From positions 241,538 through 305,537 of the forward strand of contig SDWI01000457.1 in the NCBI GenBank assembly GCA_009193005.1: a stretch of 64,000 nucleotides of DNA, written 5' to 3'. Made by a program: the position numbers and the translations under genes. The first letter of the stretch is position 1, and every line of letters starts with the position of its first letter. Source of the stretch: Lamellibrachia luymesi (taxonomy: Eukaryota; Annelida; Polychaeta; Sabellida; Siboglinidae). The notes beneath the pieces were generated by a model. That model was not told the DNA's origin, searched no databases, and saw only the letters and a program-made list of their open reading frames with translations. Shown here piece by piece: positions 26,201-38,200 of the stretch.

Positions 26201-29200
26201 CCAACCTCTACACAGATCAGGACCAACCATTACACAAATGAGGGAAAACCACTACACAGATGGAGACTAACCACTACACAGATGGATTATGGGAGATCAC
26301 ATTTATATTGGTGATCACCCAATAACCCATCTATTAAATGTGAGTGATCACATAAATGTGGGTGATCTCATGAATGTGCGTGATCAAATAAGTGTTGGTG
26401 CTGATCACTTTTGCCATCCACAAATTGACATGGAGGTGAGATTGAATTGTTACTGAACCATAAATATGACAACATCCCTCATGTATATTGTATCTCTGTT
26501 ATGTCCTTGCCGTCTGACAACCAACATGTCATTTTGCTGTTCATCTTCATGTGTGGTATATATACACATGTTGTGCTTAAACCATCAAAACTGTTCCTAT
26601 CAGAAGATGCCTTCGCAGCCATCAGCCATTCATTACCAAGATTAGTATATGGATACATAATTGCTGGCGATAGCTGTATCGGAGCGATAGGAAGACGCCT
26701 ATGGGAACAGGGGGATAAGTCCCGCAGATAGGGAATCGGATGAAATAATGTGCCATTGGTTGTTGGCTGATGGCACCAACTATCGGAGCCGTTTAGATGG
26801 AATGTGAGTTGTGATTACGATGGCAGAGGACGGCAGATGAAAAGTAGTTCATCAGAGAATGCAGACTCTTGTTGTCTATTTTACTGCTGATACCTTACAT
26901 CTTGACTAGATTATCTCTGCTTTGACTGCGCGCTAGACGTCTGTTGCTGTTACACTCAGTTGATGCTGGCTTATTTCTTGTGTCCTATCATCATATGAAT
27001 ACAGAATGCAGCTGACTTGAAGGTCATTATGGGTCAATTGTTTCTGAGTCTGCTAAATGGACCAGTCCCGAAGCATGACATGGTGGATTTGTGATGATTA
27101 ACAGGCAAAGAGGAGGTGTATATGAAGTCTCTCTCAACAACCTCGTGGACATTTATATTTGCAAGTGAATAGCTCTGTTCTTGTTTTTGTGTGACACATT
27201 TTTTAGTTAATCGGAAATAGTTGAGTCCTGTAGGGTACAGTGGTGCAGTGGTTAGAGTGCCAGACTGTCAATCGAGAGGACCGGGCTTCTAGTGGTTAGA
27301 GCTCCAGACTGTCAGTCGAGAGGACTGGGGTTCCAGTGGTGCAGTGGATAGAGCACCACAAGAGGACCGGGGTTCCAGTGATGCAGTGGGTAGAGTGCCA
27401 GACTGTCAATCAAGATGAACGGGGTTCCAGTGGCGCAGTGGGTAGAGTGCCAGACTGTCAGTCGAGATGAACGGGGTTCCAGTGATGCAGTGGGGAGAGT
27501 GCCAGACTGTCAGTCGAGATGAACGGGGTTCCAGTGGCGCAGTGGGTAGAGTGCCAGACTGTCAGTCGAGATGAACGGGGTTCCAGTGGCGCAGTGGTTA
27601 GAGTGCCAGACTGTAAGTCGAGAGGAGCGGGGTTCCAGTGGCGCAGTGGTTAGAGCACCAGACTGTCAGTCGAGAGGACCAGGGTTCCAGTGGTGCAGTG
27701 GTTAGAGCGCCAGACTCAGTCGAGAGGACCAGGGTTCCAGTGGCGCAGTGGTTAGAGCGCCAGACTCAGTCGAGAGGACCAGGGTTCCAGTGGTGCAGTG
27801 GTTAGAACTCCAGACTCAGTCGAGAGGACCAGGGTTCCAGTGGTGCAGTGGTTAGAGCGCCAGACTCAGTCGAGAGGACCAGGGTTCCAGTGGTGCAGTG
27901 GTTAGAGCGCCAGACTCAGTCGAGAGGACCAGGGTTCCAGTGGTGCAGTGGTTAGAGCGCCAGACTCAGTCGAGAGGACCAGGGTTCCAGTGGTGCAGTG
28001 GTTAGAGCGCCAGACTCAGTCGAGAGGACCAGGGTTCCAGTGGTGCAGTGGTTAGAGCGCCAGACTCAGTCGAGAGGACCAGGGTTCCAGTGGTGCAGTG
28101 GTTAGAGCGCCAGACTCAGTCGAGAGGACCAGGGTTCCAGTGGTGCAGTGGTTAGAGCGCCAGACTCAGTCGAGAGGACCAGGGTTCCAGTGGTGCAGTG
28201 GTTAGAGCGCCAGACTCAGTCGAGAAGACCAGGGTTCCAGTCCACCTGTTGCCGTTTCGAAGCTTGTGCAATTTCATTCACCCAACTCTGCCTGTGTCTT
28301 TGAGGTGAGACTTAAGCTTTCTACAGCTGTACTTGGCTTCTATGCCAGGGAAAGTAAAAGATAGATCCCACACAGGGAGTAAATGTGTAACCTCGTGGGA
28401 AAACTGTTGCATCAGCCCAACAGTGGGCTGTTTGGAGTAAACAAATTGAAGGGTTGCCAATATATCTCAATCACAGTTTTTTTTATAATGAACCCACCAC
28501 CTTCTGAAATCACCCCAGATAAGTTGATATGATGCTTCAGTTGGGTAGATTTATAACTGGTTTCAGTGCATCAGACTTGTTGCTTATCTGATATAACCTC
28601 TCCTCTGGCTAGATAATCTTACATGAAACAAGATTAGCAGGATAGAATAGATAACCACCCAGTGTTTACTGTTGTGGGTGGTGGATAAGTGTAACTTAGG
28701 TTTATATAAGTTATCCAAACTTTGTAATGGTAGATTATCACAGATATAATTTGGTTATCTGCCATACCTTGAAGTTCTACCCACTAACTTTATTCCTGGC
28801 TGCTTTCATTGCTGTGATATTTTATCCAGTTACTCCTGATTCTGGACATACATTTATGTTAATGGAAAGATACTGATTACGATGCCTTATCTAATCTATA
28901 CATAAATCAGTATGCCTACTTTCTGATAAGATTAGCAATGCTGAATGTTGACATACATCGCATACTAGTACGATGTACCAAGTTTGTACAAACATTGACA
29001 ATCCCAGGTGGATTTTCACAATGTTACAACATTTGTTTGTTTTTATTCATTATATGTGGCTTTCAAAAAAAATTTACACTTGAAAACGTTGAATTTTCAC
29101 GAAATTGCATTCCCTTGCAGTTAAGGCTGCAAGTCACAATAAATGTATCATTGTATATGAATCATTTCACATAAAATGTCCTAATATAATCAGCTTCCTT

Positions 29201-32200
29201 CTGACATTTCATTCATTGACATTTCACACAGTTATTGATTTTGTTTGGACTAAAGCCAGTTATGGATTAATCAAGATTTACAATTACTTGCCACACATCA
29301 TTAACTCTGTCTTACATCTATACATCTCATTATGTTATAATAATTATTATTATAATAAACATACCATTAAAGCATAATCCAATGTTATTGTTACACAACT
29401 TTGGCTTTGTACTCTAGTAACTACAATACATATTAAATACCAATAATCAGATAATCTCAGCCACCAATTAGCACCATCTAATCCTGAAAAAAATCCAAAA
29501 TCGTTGATATGGAGAGACGAGGTAATATAGCAACTGGTTCATTACTACTTCGTTACTTTCAGGAACCTACTTTACCATGTTTGTAATCAGTGAATGTGAT
29601 CATAAATGTGATACAGTTGTATGTTTTCTATGGCCTTTGCTATCATGGCTGGCACATACTTTGTACCAGCGAATGCCTGGTGCAAGATTTCAGTCGTGCT
29701 TGCGTGCGTGCATGCATGCCTGTGTGCGTGTACTTTAATTAGTTATATTGCAGACACCCAGAACACTTATCAGGCAGATTAGAAAGACTTCATTGCTCTG
29801 TATATATCAGCAAAGTCTGCTTTGTGTATTATATAATCATCAGCAGCGATGCAACAATCATGCAGATATTGGTGGAGATTAGCAAGAAATCTCTTGGATT
29901 TGTATGTGTTTTTTTGCAATGGAGCATTGTTAGATTATTGCCACAGAGTGGAACTGCTTATTAGAGGCAGAAGAGAATCAGGTAAGGGCCCTTCAGAGGT
30001 GCAGGGAACATGCTGAGAATTGCTTGGCTGTCAGTACAAGAAGACTGCCATGCAAACACGAACACACACGTGAACACACACATGTGAACACACACATGTG
30101 AATACACACATGTGAACACACACATGTGAACACACATATCAGACATTAGAGACACCAACAAGAAGTCCTGTTTGTGATCTGCCGTTGGCATTGAGAAGCC
30201 TCTGCGATGTTTCATCTGGAGTTTTTGTTTGCGTTATCTAGAGCAGCCAGCAGCACAAGATACAATTATGTTGGCAGGAACTTGGCCATGGATGAGTGAT
30301 TATTCCCTTATTGGAGCAGATCTTGTGAAAGGATCTTCCCATGTGTTCCCTGTTTCAAAGTGACTATCACAATCATATCCCTACAGATACCAGTTCTTCC
30401 ACTGGCAGTCATGGGTAACTGTAACCAATACTACAACTTATCAGTAGATCTATGATCATGTTCCATGTACCACTTGTATAGATGACAGTCAACCTTAAGT
30501 TCAGGGGACACACCTATGTTACAGCAAGCCACCTGCCACATGATATCTCTCCAACTACACAGATTCAATTGCCTGGTTATTTGTGGAACTCTCCCATTTT
30601 TAAGCAAAACAAACCAGGAATTTTGTGATTGGGGTTTTCAATTATTGCAGTTATGTACTTAAGGCTTAATAGCTCATAACCTCCTTGGGCTTAAGATGTT
30701 CATCATGGCCAGGCAATCTCAGCATTCTTGTCACCAGAAGGAATGGTCTTCTGTATTCATTGGTGACAAAATCTGCAGTGCTTGATTGTAGCTTACATAC
30801 AGGATCACATAACCTGAGAGTTATTCTTCAAGGCATATTATGTGGAAAGTACATTTATCGCAAATGTATAGAATTTGGAATACAACATTTTTGATATGTT
30901 ACTTATCTGTTTTCCCAGTCTTTTTGTTCCAAATTGGTGTCATGCTCGAGAAATGCGACATATTTAGTAAAAACAATTGTGCTTCTTGTCAATGTTATTT
31001 TCCCAACCGGGAGAGTTTAAGAAACTATCCTTGGATATGATGCCAAACAGATCGATTTAATTAATTTGCCATTGCTAACTGATAAACATTATCAACGAAT
31101 ATGGATACATTTATTGCTCCAAAAGTACTTGTAGACAAACATTTTCACAGCCACAAATAGATGAAGTTCTCTTGGCAAGAGTTCCTATCTGATGTGTACA
31201 TTGCACTATCTAATCAAAAGTTGAAAGATAGATGAATATCAATAATGTGAACATTCTTCAGTTATGTTGAACATGAAGTCATAACTTTAAGCATGCGTTG
31301 GCTGGTTGCTGGTGACGTTATTTGTATCGCTGTCGGCCATACTACAACTGATGTGAAACAATATAGTGAGAAAATTACCTTAAAGCAAATCAGTTGTAAG
31401 ATGAACACATAGATATCACTAAAGTGGGGCGATAGCCATGATAGGCATGATAGCCATGATAGGCAGTTATCCAGATTGATAATACATTTTGTCTTACTAG
31501 CAATACATATTTCCATTGCATCTTTGGCTTAACTTGAAAGAGGGAGAGAGTTTGGAGGATAATAAGTCTGGAGGGAAGAAATTTATCTATAGCATAGACA
31601 TCTGTGTAATCAGTAGATAAGATATAGATACCTCTAAGCATGGTTGATATCATTGTCACAGCCATGATAACATAGTTATTGAGATTGACAACACATTTGG
31701 CTTCACTAGCAATACATATTTTCTTTGCATCTTTGGATTAACTTGAAAGAGGGAGAGAGCTCTGGGAATAATGTCTTGAGGGAAGGAATGCAACTATAGG
31801 ATAGACATCTGTGCTATCAGTAGATCACATCTCTTCTCTGACTGATTATGTCTACTGTGCACCAAGAGGGCTAGTTTTTTTTTCGGGGGGAGTACCACAC
31901 TAAATTCTTATCCATGTGTGTAACTAGGCAGTTTTATAATCAGTAATCATCTTTGATAGATGTTCTCGGCAATGTTTTTTTTATAAAGTTTGGTTATGGT
32001 GCACTGGTTTTGCAGAATTAGGGTTGACATTAAGTTGTTCTGCCCTATTACATGACACCATGACATTTTTGTACAGGATTGTGGTTGATGATGAAATTTA
32101 AAAAGTACCAAAATCAAATGTTGACCCATGTCACCATTTTGCATCAGAATGTTGATGCTGTATTAAAGGTTCCTCAGCAATTCATTTAGCTCATTGACAG

Positions 32201-35200
32201 TCAGGTTTGTTGATGTTTAATTCTGTAATGTGTGAACAGTTTTGTGTGTACAGTCGGTTTAACCACAGAGTGCATACTTTTTTGGAACTGCAGAAAGAAT
32301 TGACTTTGATTGCGAGATAGAAAAAAAAGCCTTCTGTTATAGTATATGGAGCCAGACTACTTTTCTCTTTTTTTGGTGGTGTGGTAAAAAATAATTTAGT
32401 AGTGTCCAATGATTTGACCAAAACTAAATAAAAAATGTGTACAAATGAGCTGGCGTGTCATAGTGGATACTAGCTGGCATATCATAGTGGATACTAGCTG
32501 GCATGTCATAGAGGATACTAGAGCTAGCATGTCATAGTGGATACTAGCTGGCATGTCATAGTGGATACTAGAGCTGGCATGTCATAGTGGATACTAGAGC
32601 TAGCATGTCATAGTGGATACTAGAGCTAGCATGTCATAGTGGATACTAGCTGGTGTGTCAGTGGATACTAGAGCTAGCATGTCGTAGTGGTTACTAGAGC
32701 TAGCATGTCATAGTGGATACTAGAGCTAACATGTCGTAGTGGATACTAGAGCTAGCATGTCAGTGGATACTAGAGCTGGATGTCGTAGAGGATACTAGAG
32801 CTAGCATGTCATAGTGTATACTAGCTGGTGTGTCATAGTGGATACTAGAGCTAGCATGTTGTAGTGGTTACAAGAGCTAGCATGTCATAGTGGATACTAA
32901 AGCTAGCATGTCTTAGTGGATACTAGAGCTAGCATATCATAGTGGATGTTAGAGCTAGCATGTCATAGTGGATACTAGAGCTAACATGTCATAGTGGATA
33001 CTACCTGATATGTCATAGTGGATACTAGAGCTAGCATGTCATAGTGGATACTACCTGGCATGTCATAGTGGATAATATAGCTAGCTAGCATGTCATAGTG
33101 GATACTAGAGCTAGCATGTCATAGTGGATACTAGAGCTGGCTTGTCATAGTGGATACTAGAGCTAGCATGTCATAGTGGATACTAGAGCTAGCATGTCAT
33201 AGTGGATACTAGAGCTGGCTTGTCATAGTGGATACTAGAGCTAGCTTGTCATAGTGGATACTAGAGCTAGCATGTCATAGTGGATACTAGAGCTGGCATG
33301 TCATAGTGGATACTAGCTGGCATGTCATAGTGGATACTAGCTGGCATGTCATAGTGGATACTAGGAAGGTTTGATTTTTGTGTGAAATTATTCTAAAATG
33401 TGAAGAGCGAAACATTTAATTGCAGAGGCAGTTTAAATGTAAAATTCTGTTACCTTATATTCAACTACCATCCAACATCAGAATCACACATCCTTAATCA
33501 TATCTTTAAATCACATGATCATCACCTCTGTGCATCACTTTTATCATGTGCATTTCTGCTCATATTTTGTAATTCTGTTTTGATATCATCTACTTATAAA
33601 CATTCCTTGCTGACAGTGCTTTTAAAATCAACAAAACCATCTGCATCCTGCACATGTGTTCACATTCTGTGGTGGTCATTTATCATGGAATCCTTAAGCC
33701 AATGCACTGTGTCCAGTCCACAGAACCTGCCCTTCATAATTAACAGCCCAGATTAGATAAGAGCTGCACTATCTAGATGAGATGAAGAGCTGCACTATCT
33801 ATATGAGATGGCAGTGCCTTGTCATGAAGCATCAGCACTGACCCCTGAATGGCAGATTGCAGCAAGGTGCATCAGATAAGATTGCCTCAGTTGTTTCTGG
33901 CTGATATTGACATCTGCCTGCATCACCTCTGCTGTCTTCTGGTCTCCACAAACAACACCTTTAGTGGTGTGCAGGTCTCTTGTCACCAGTCGTTTGGTGT
34001 CAGTATATTGACACCTGTTGAAGCAAACACCTTGCTATTATGGACAACTGTTTGTAATCATTCAGCCACATCCTCATGAGATACAGAATTGACTGAACTG
34101 CACCATGGACACTTGTGCAGTGGCTATAATTATTATAATATGTTATTATTGCATGGGCAGTAGTTGAAAAATAGTTTTGATAAGTTTGTTCACTACAGAG
34201 TTTTGATACGTTTGTTCACTACACAGTTTTGATACGTTTGTTCACTACACAGTTTTTATACGTTTATTGACTTCAATGAAATACTGGCATTGAAGTAGTC
34301 TCGATTTGGTTTGTAGCTTTATCTTAATTGGTTCCCCTTATCTAGTGGGAGTGCTAACATCTGAATTATTTCAATACAACACACCCTTTAATGTTCCATT
34401 ATTTGTTTGTAGGAAAATCTGAAGATGAATTAGAAGAGATTTCTCAAGTGCATCATTTACCTCTGGATACGCTTCAGTTGCGTGAAGTGGACGAATCACA
34501 TCGCGAGTATGGCGTGTATACAGCAGTGTCCCTGGTGGAGGGAAGCACATTTGGCCCGTACTCAGCCCGGCTGACAGCTGAAGTGACTCGGCAAGCTGAC
34601 TGCATTGCCAAGGTATTATCTAACTCTGGGTTATCATAATAAACCACGTTTTGATGAAATTGTAAAAAATTTGATCTTTATCAGCACATCCACGTAGCTA
34701 TGTCCAGATAGAATGTGCCCTAGTTGGAATAATTATAATTTTATTTAGATATTTTATAATACATGTTGAAATGGGTTAAATCTTTTGTTAAGTGTTTGTG
34801 AAACATGCCAGACTAAGACTTGAAAAAGTTTTAGCAACAGTCTAAGGAACATACAACATAGACTAGCTGCAGTAGATTCCTTGGGATAATAGTTATTATC
34901 AAAACATCTCATGAACATATCAAACTACAAAGGGAGAAGGTTCTGGACAAGAGGAGGCTGTATGGCCATGATGGAAAAATTACATGAAAATAATTGCAAT
35001 TGCTAGAGCATAAAATAAGAAACATTACAGCAGAGTTGCTGAAACATAAAATACTGTGTCTGAGCAGTTGTGATTGGTGAGTTGTTTAGACATAATATGC
35101 TACTACCACCATAATAACAAGAAGAACTGTACACTTCTATCATGCATAAATCCTCCAAAACCCAAGGAGCGTACCAGCATTTGTAGAATCAACAAGTTGA

Positions 35201-38200
35201 CATTCCTAACCACAGATGCATAAGTCATCATAAACCCATAAAATAAACTTGATAGATTTATGTGATGAGATACGATCTCTTATCATTGGATCTTACGTAG
35301 TTCCCACGGTGAGAGCGAACAGTGCAAGTGAGAAAAAACACATCCCAAAAAGTGGAGGATTGTCTTGCAAGCAACATTGTTTGTGGCTATTTATAAGTTT
35401 TAGTGTTTTCTATGTTTTGATTGAAGTTTGGTAATTAAAAAATATTTAATTTGATAACTTCTCATGATGTAAATATGTCTTGTTTTAATAGTTTGTATTG
35501 TAGATAGCATGCACTCTTTGACCTATCAGTATATTTAGGCATTTAAACGCTTTCAAACCTTTCAAAACTTGGCATGTGTCAATAGCTACTGTAATTTATT
35601 GGAGTCGTTTTTGTTCGTTGAGTTATTTCAATAAAACACTTTATTGTAATGCACTGGCTGGACTCTTGAAGTGCGCCATAAATCAAGGCAGTTGTTATGG
35701 TCAAATTCTGTCTTGTGTAAACAGTCTGACTGAGTAGAATCAGTTAAAACAGTAAAAAGTTTGGCTAGTGATAGATCTTGAGTCGGCTTTCAACACAGAG
35801 ATGTGTGGCAGAGATAAGAGTTAATTCCCAGTGAAAGCACTGAACTTTGTACCCAGTTGTTGTGACCTGGAGCTGTAGAGTTAGAAAGAATACACCCACC
35901 CAGCGAGGCACATACCACCCGTTCCTATTGGCCCGTGAGGAAAACTTGACACCGAAGCTTACAGGTCGCATTACTTACAGTTGGGTGGGTGCATTGCATG
36001 ATGAAAACGTAAGGAGTCCTTACTGTGGGTTGAGAGTATTCGGGGGAAGGGCTGAATCGTGGAGTGTCTGACTGTGGTGTCCTGCAATCATGCAGTCAGT
36101 GAGCTCAGGTGGGTGTTTATGGATCTGTCCTGATGGTAGTTCTCTGTGTTGATTTGTGTGTACACTGGGGTAGTTTGATATCTGCCCTTGATGTTGTCCT
36201 TAGGGCATTGTCATTAACTGTATATTATGGTAGTTATTTAGGTTGACTGTTTGTTTTAGAAGTGTTGGGAGTTTAATACGAGGAGTCCGAGGGAACAGTT
36301 CTGGGGATCTGTCCATGTCACAGAATTAGAAAACTGTTGTTTGCAGGGGATAAATACGTAGCATTTTTGGGCTCACAAGTGGTCGTTATCAGGTTGGCAG
36401 CTGGCAACAGTTTAGATGAGAGGTGATTGTGAGTAGTAGGTGTTGTTGGCACAGCCTGACACTTCCACGAAGCCTAACACACACAAGTCAATAACTGGTT
36501 ATGCATTTGTCCGTGTCAATTGTTAATTCATAGGGATATTCAAACACCCCACCCCTATCCCAGAGGCCGGGCTGGTACCCACTGGGCCGTTATGTAAGAG
36601 AGCATGCCATGTTATAGGTAGTGCATTTGAATTTGAAATTCTAAACTTTCTCAGTAAATTCATATAGTAAATGGGACCAACTTGTGCATTATTCTTTAAT
36701 TTATATAAGTTGTGAGATTTTTTATATTTTGATTTATCTAAACCCGAAGATTCTACAATGTGCAAACATGGCCACCTTTATAAGATGTAAGTTACCGTGT
36801 ACTTGTTGTGTATTGTCGGTTTTGTTTCAAAGGTTTTTAAAGGATTTTACCACTGAAGTGTCATATGCCTGTTAAAACCAGATAAAACTACCATAAAGGT
36901 TTGTTGCCTCAGTGATGTGTGTGCATGCATGATGTGACAGCCTAGGCACACTTCACTAGGAAATATTGTTCACTCATTCGAGATAGCCCCTTATTTAAGA
37001 TATAAATGCTATAGCTGTCAACATAAAAAATGTGAACTGTGAACTTAAATTACACGCAGACAGACCGGCAGACGGTTGCAGTACAAAGCCATCCATCAGG
37101 TGGTTGTTTATAGCCTCTAAGCGGGCTGACTTGCTCAAGGTGCTGTCTTTGTGCCTCATGTGAGTGTCATAAAATTACCCAAACAAACCTAGATGCATCT
37201 GTGATGGATTTTGTTAAGATACATGTGCATGACACTGTATGTATGTATGTATGTATGTATGTTTGTATGTTACTGTCTAGTGTGTGTGTGTGTGCGTGTG
37301 TGCGTGCGTGCGTGTGTGCGTGCGTGTGTGTGTGTGTGCATGCTGCTACGTTTTTAGATAATATTACTGCTATTGTCTATTATAAAAATATTTGTTATCT
37401 TATTTTCTCTATAATAATGGCTGCGTCTTAACTCCTGAACGACTACTAAACAAACACCAAAACTTACTGGAATAACTCATAACTGATTTAAACACTCAAT
37501 GAAAATGTCCACAGAAACTAATATAGTATGTAATTGTACAATTTGTGAATGAAATATTTTTTGAACTTTTGTATTATTATTGCTGTTTTTTACATTGTTT
37601 GCACAGCCTGTATCATCAGTATTGTTAGTGCTATTAGCACTTTTAGTTTTTGTTAGTTTTTTTATTGTTGTTAGCAAAATTTGCTACAATTACCGCACTA
37701 TACATGGCCATAGGGAGGCCTGTATGATAGGGGTCTTAGGTCTTAGTTCAGGCATCCCTTACTGCACTATACATGGCCATAGGGAGGCCTGTATGATAGC
37801 GGTCCTAGGTCTTAGTTCAGGCATCCCTTACTGCACTATACATGGCCATAGGGAGGCCTGTATGATAGCGGTCTTAGGTCTTAGTTCAGGCATCCCTTAC
37901 TGCACTATACATGGCCATAGGGAGGCCTGTATGATAGCGGTCTTAGGTCTTAGTTCAGGCATCCCTTACTGCACTATACATGGCCATAGGGAGGCCTGTA
38001 TGATAGCGGTCTTAGGTCTTAGTTCAGGCATCCCTTACTGCACTATACATGGCCATAGGGAGGCCTGTATGATAGCGGTCTTAGGTCTTAGTTCAGGCAT
38101 CCCTTACTGCACTATACATGGCCATAGGGAGGCCTGTATGATAGCGGTCTTAGGTCTTAGTTCAGGCATCCCTTACTGCACTATACATGGCCATAGGGAG

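Larger units (their letters stand above)
2493..34412 (+). other. FOG intron 1, 31.9 kb
   Basis: Opens with GTGAGT and ends TTTGTTTGTAG. No coding exon was recognised inside it. It contains a GC-rich start with a GATA-site cluster (3676-4703), two further GATA clusters, five sizeable tandem arrays, four MITE-like or dispersed elements, two LINE fragments, an array of SINE heads and many microsatellites, listed separately. Stretches not covered by those entries (for example 5440-6470, 6540-8180, 11190-13490, 19540-21730, 23240-25880, 28930-30050, 29500-31430) are AT-rich sequence in which I see nothing further. Confidence 0.85.

Noticed and set aside
27236..28240. Cluster of genuine tRNA genes
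   Set aside because: Units have the 5' half of a tRNA, but no complete T-arm, acceptor stem or 73-nt cloverleaf. The 50-52 bp period fits SINE heads.
35850..36110. GC-richer piece of intron 2 as an RNA gene or SINE
   Set aside because: I compared it by eye with snRNA and tRNA patterns and found no match; no A-box/B-box pair or repeat partner was found in the window.
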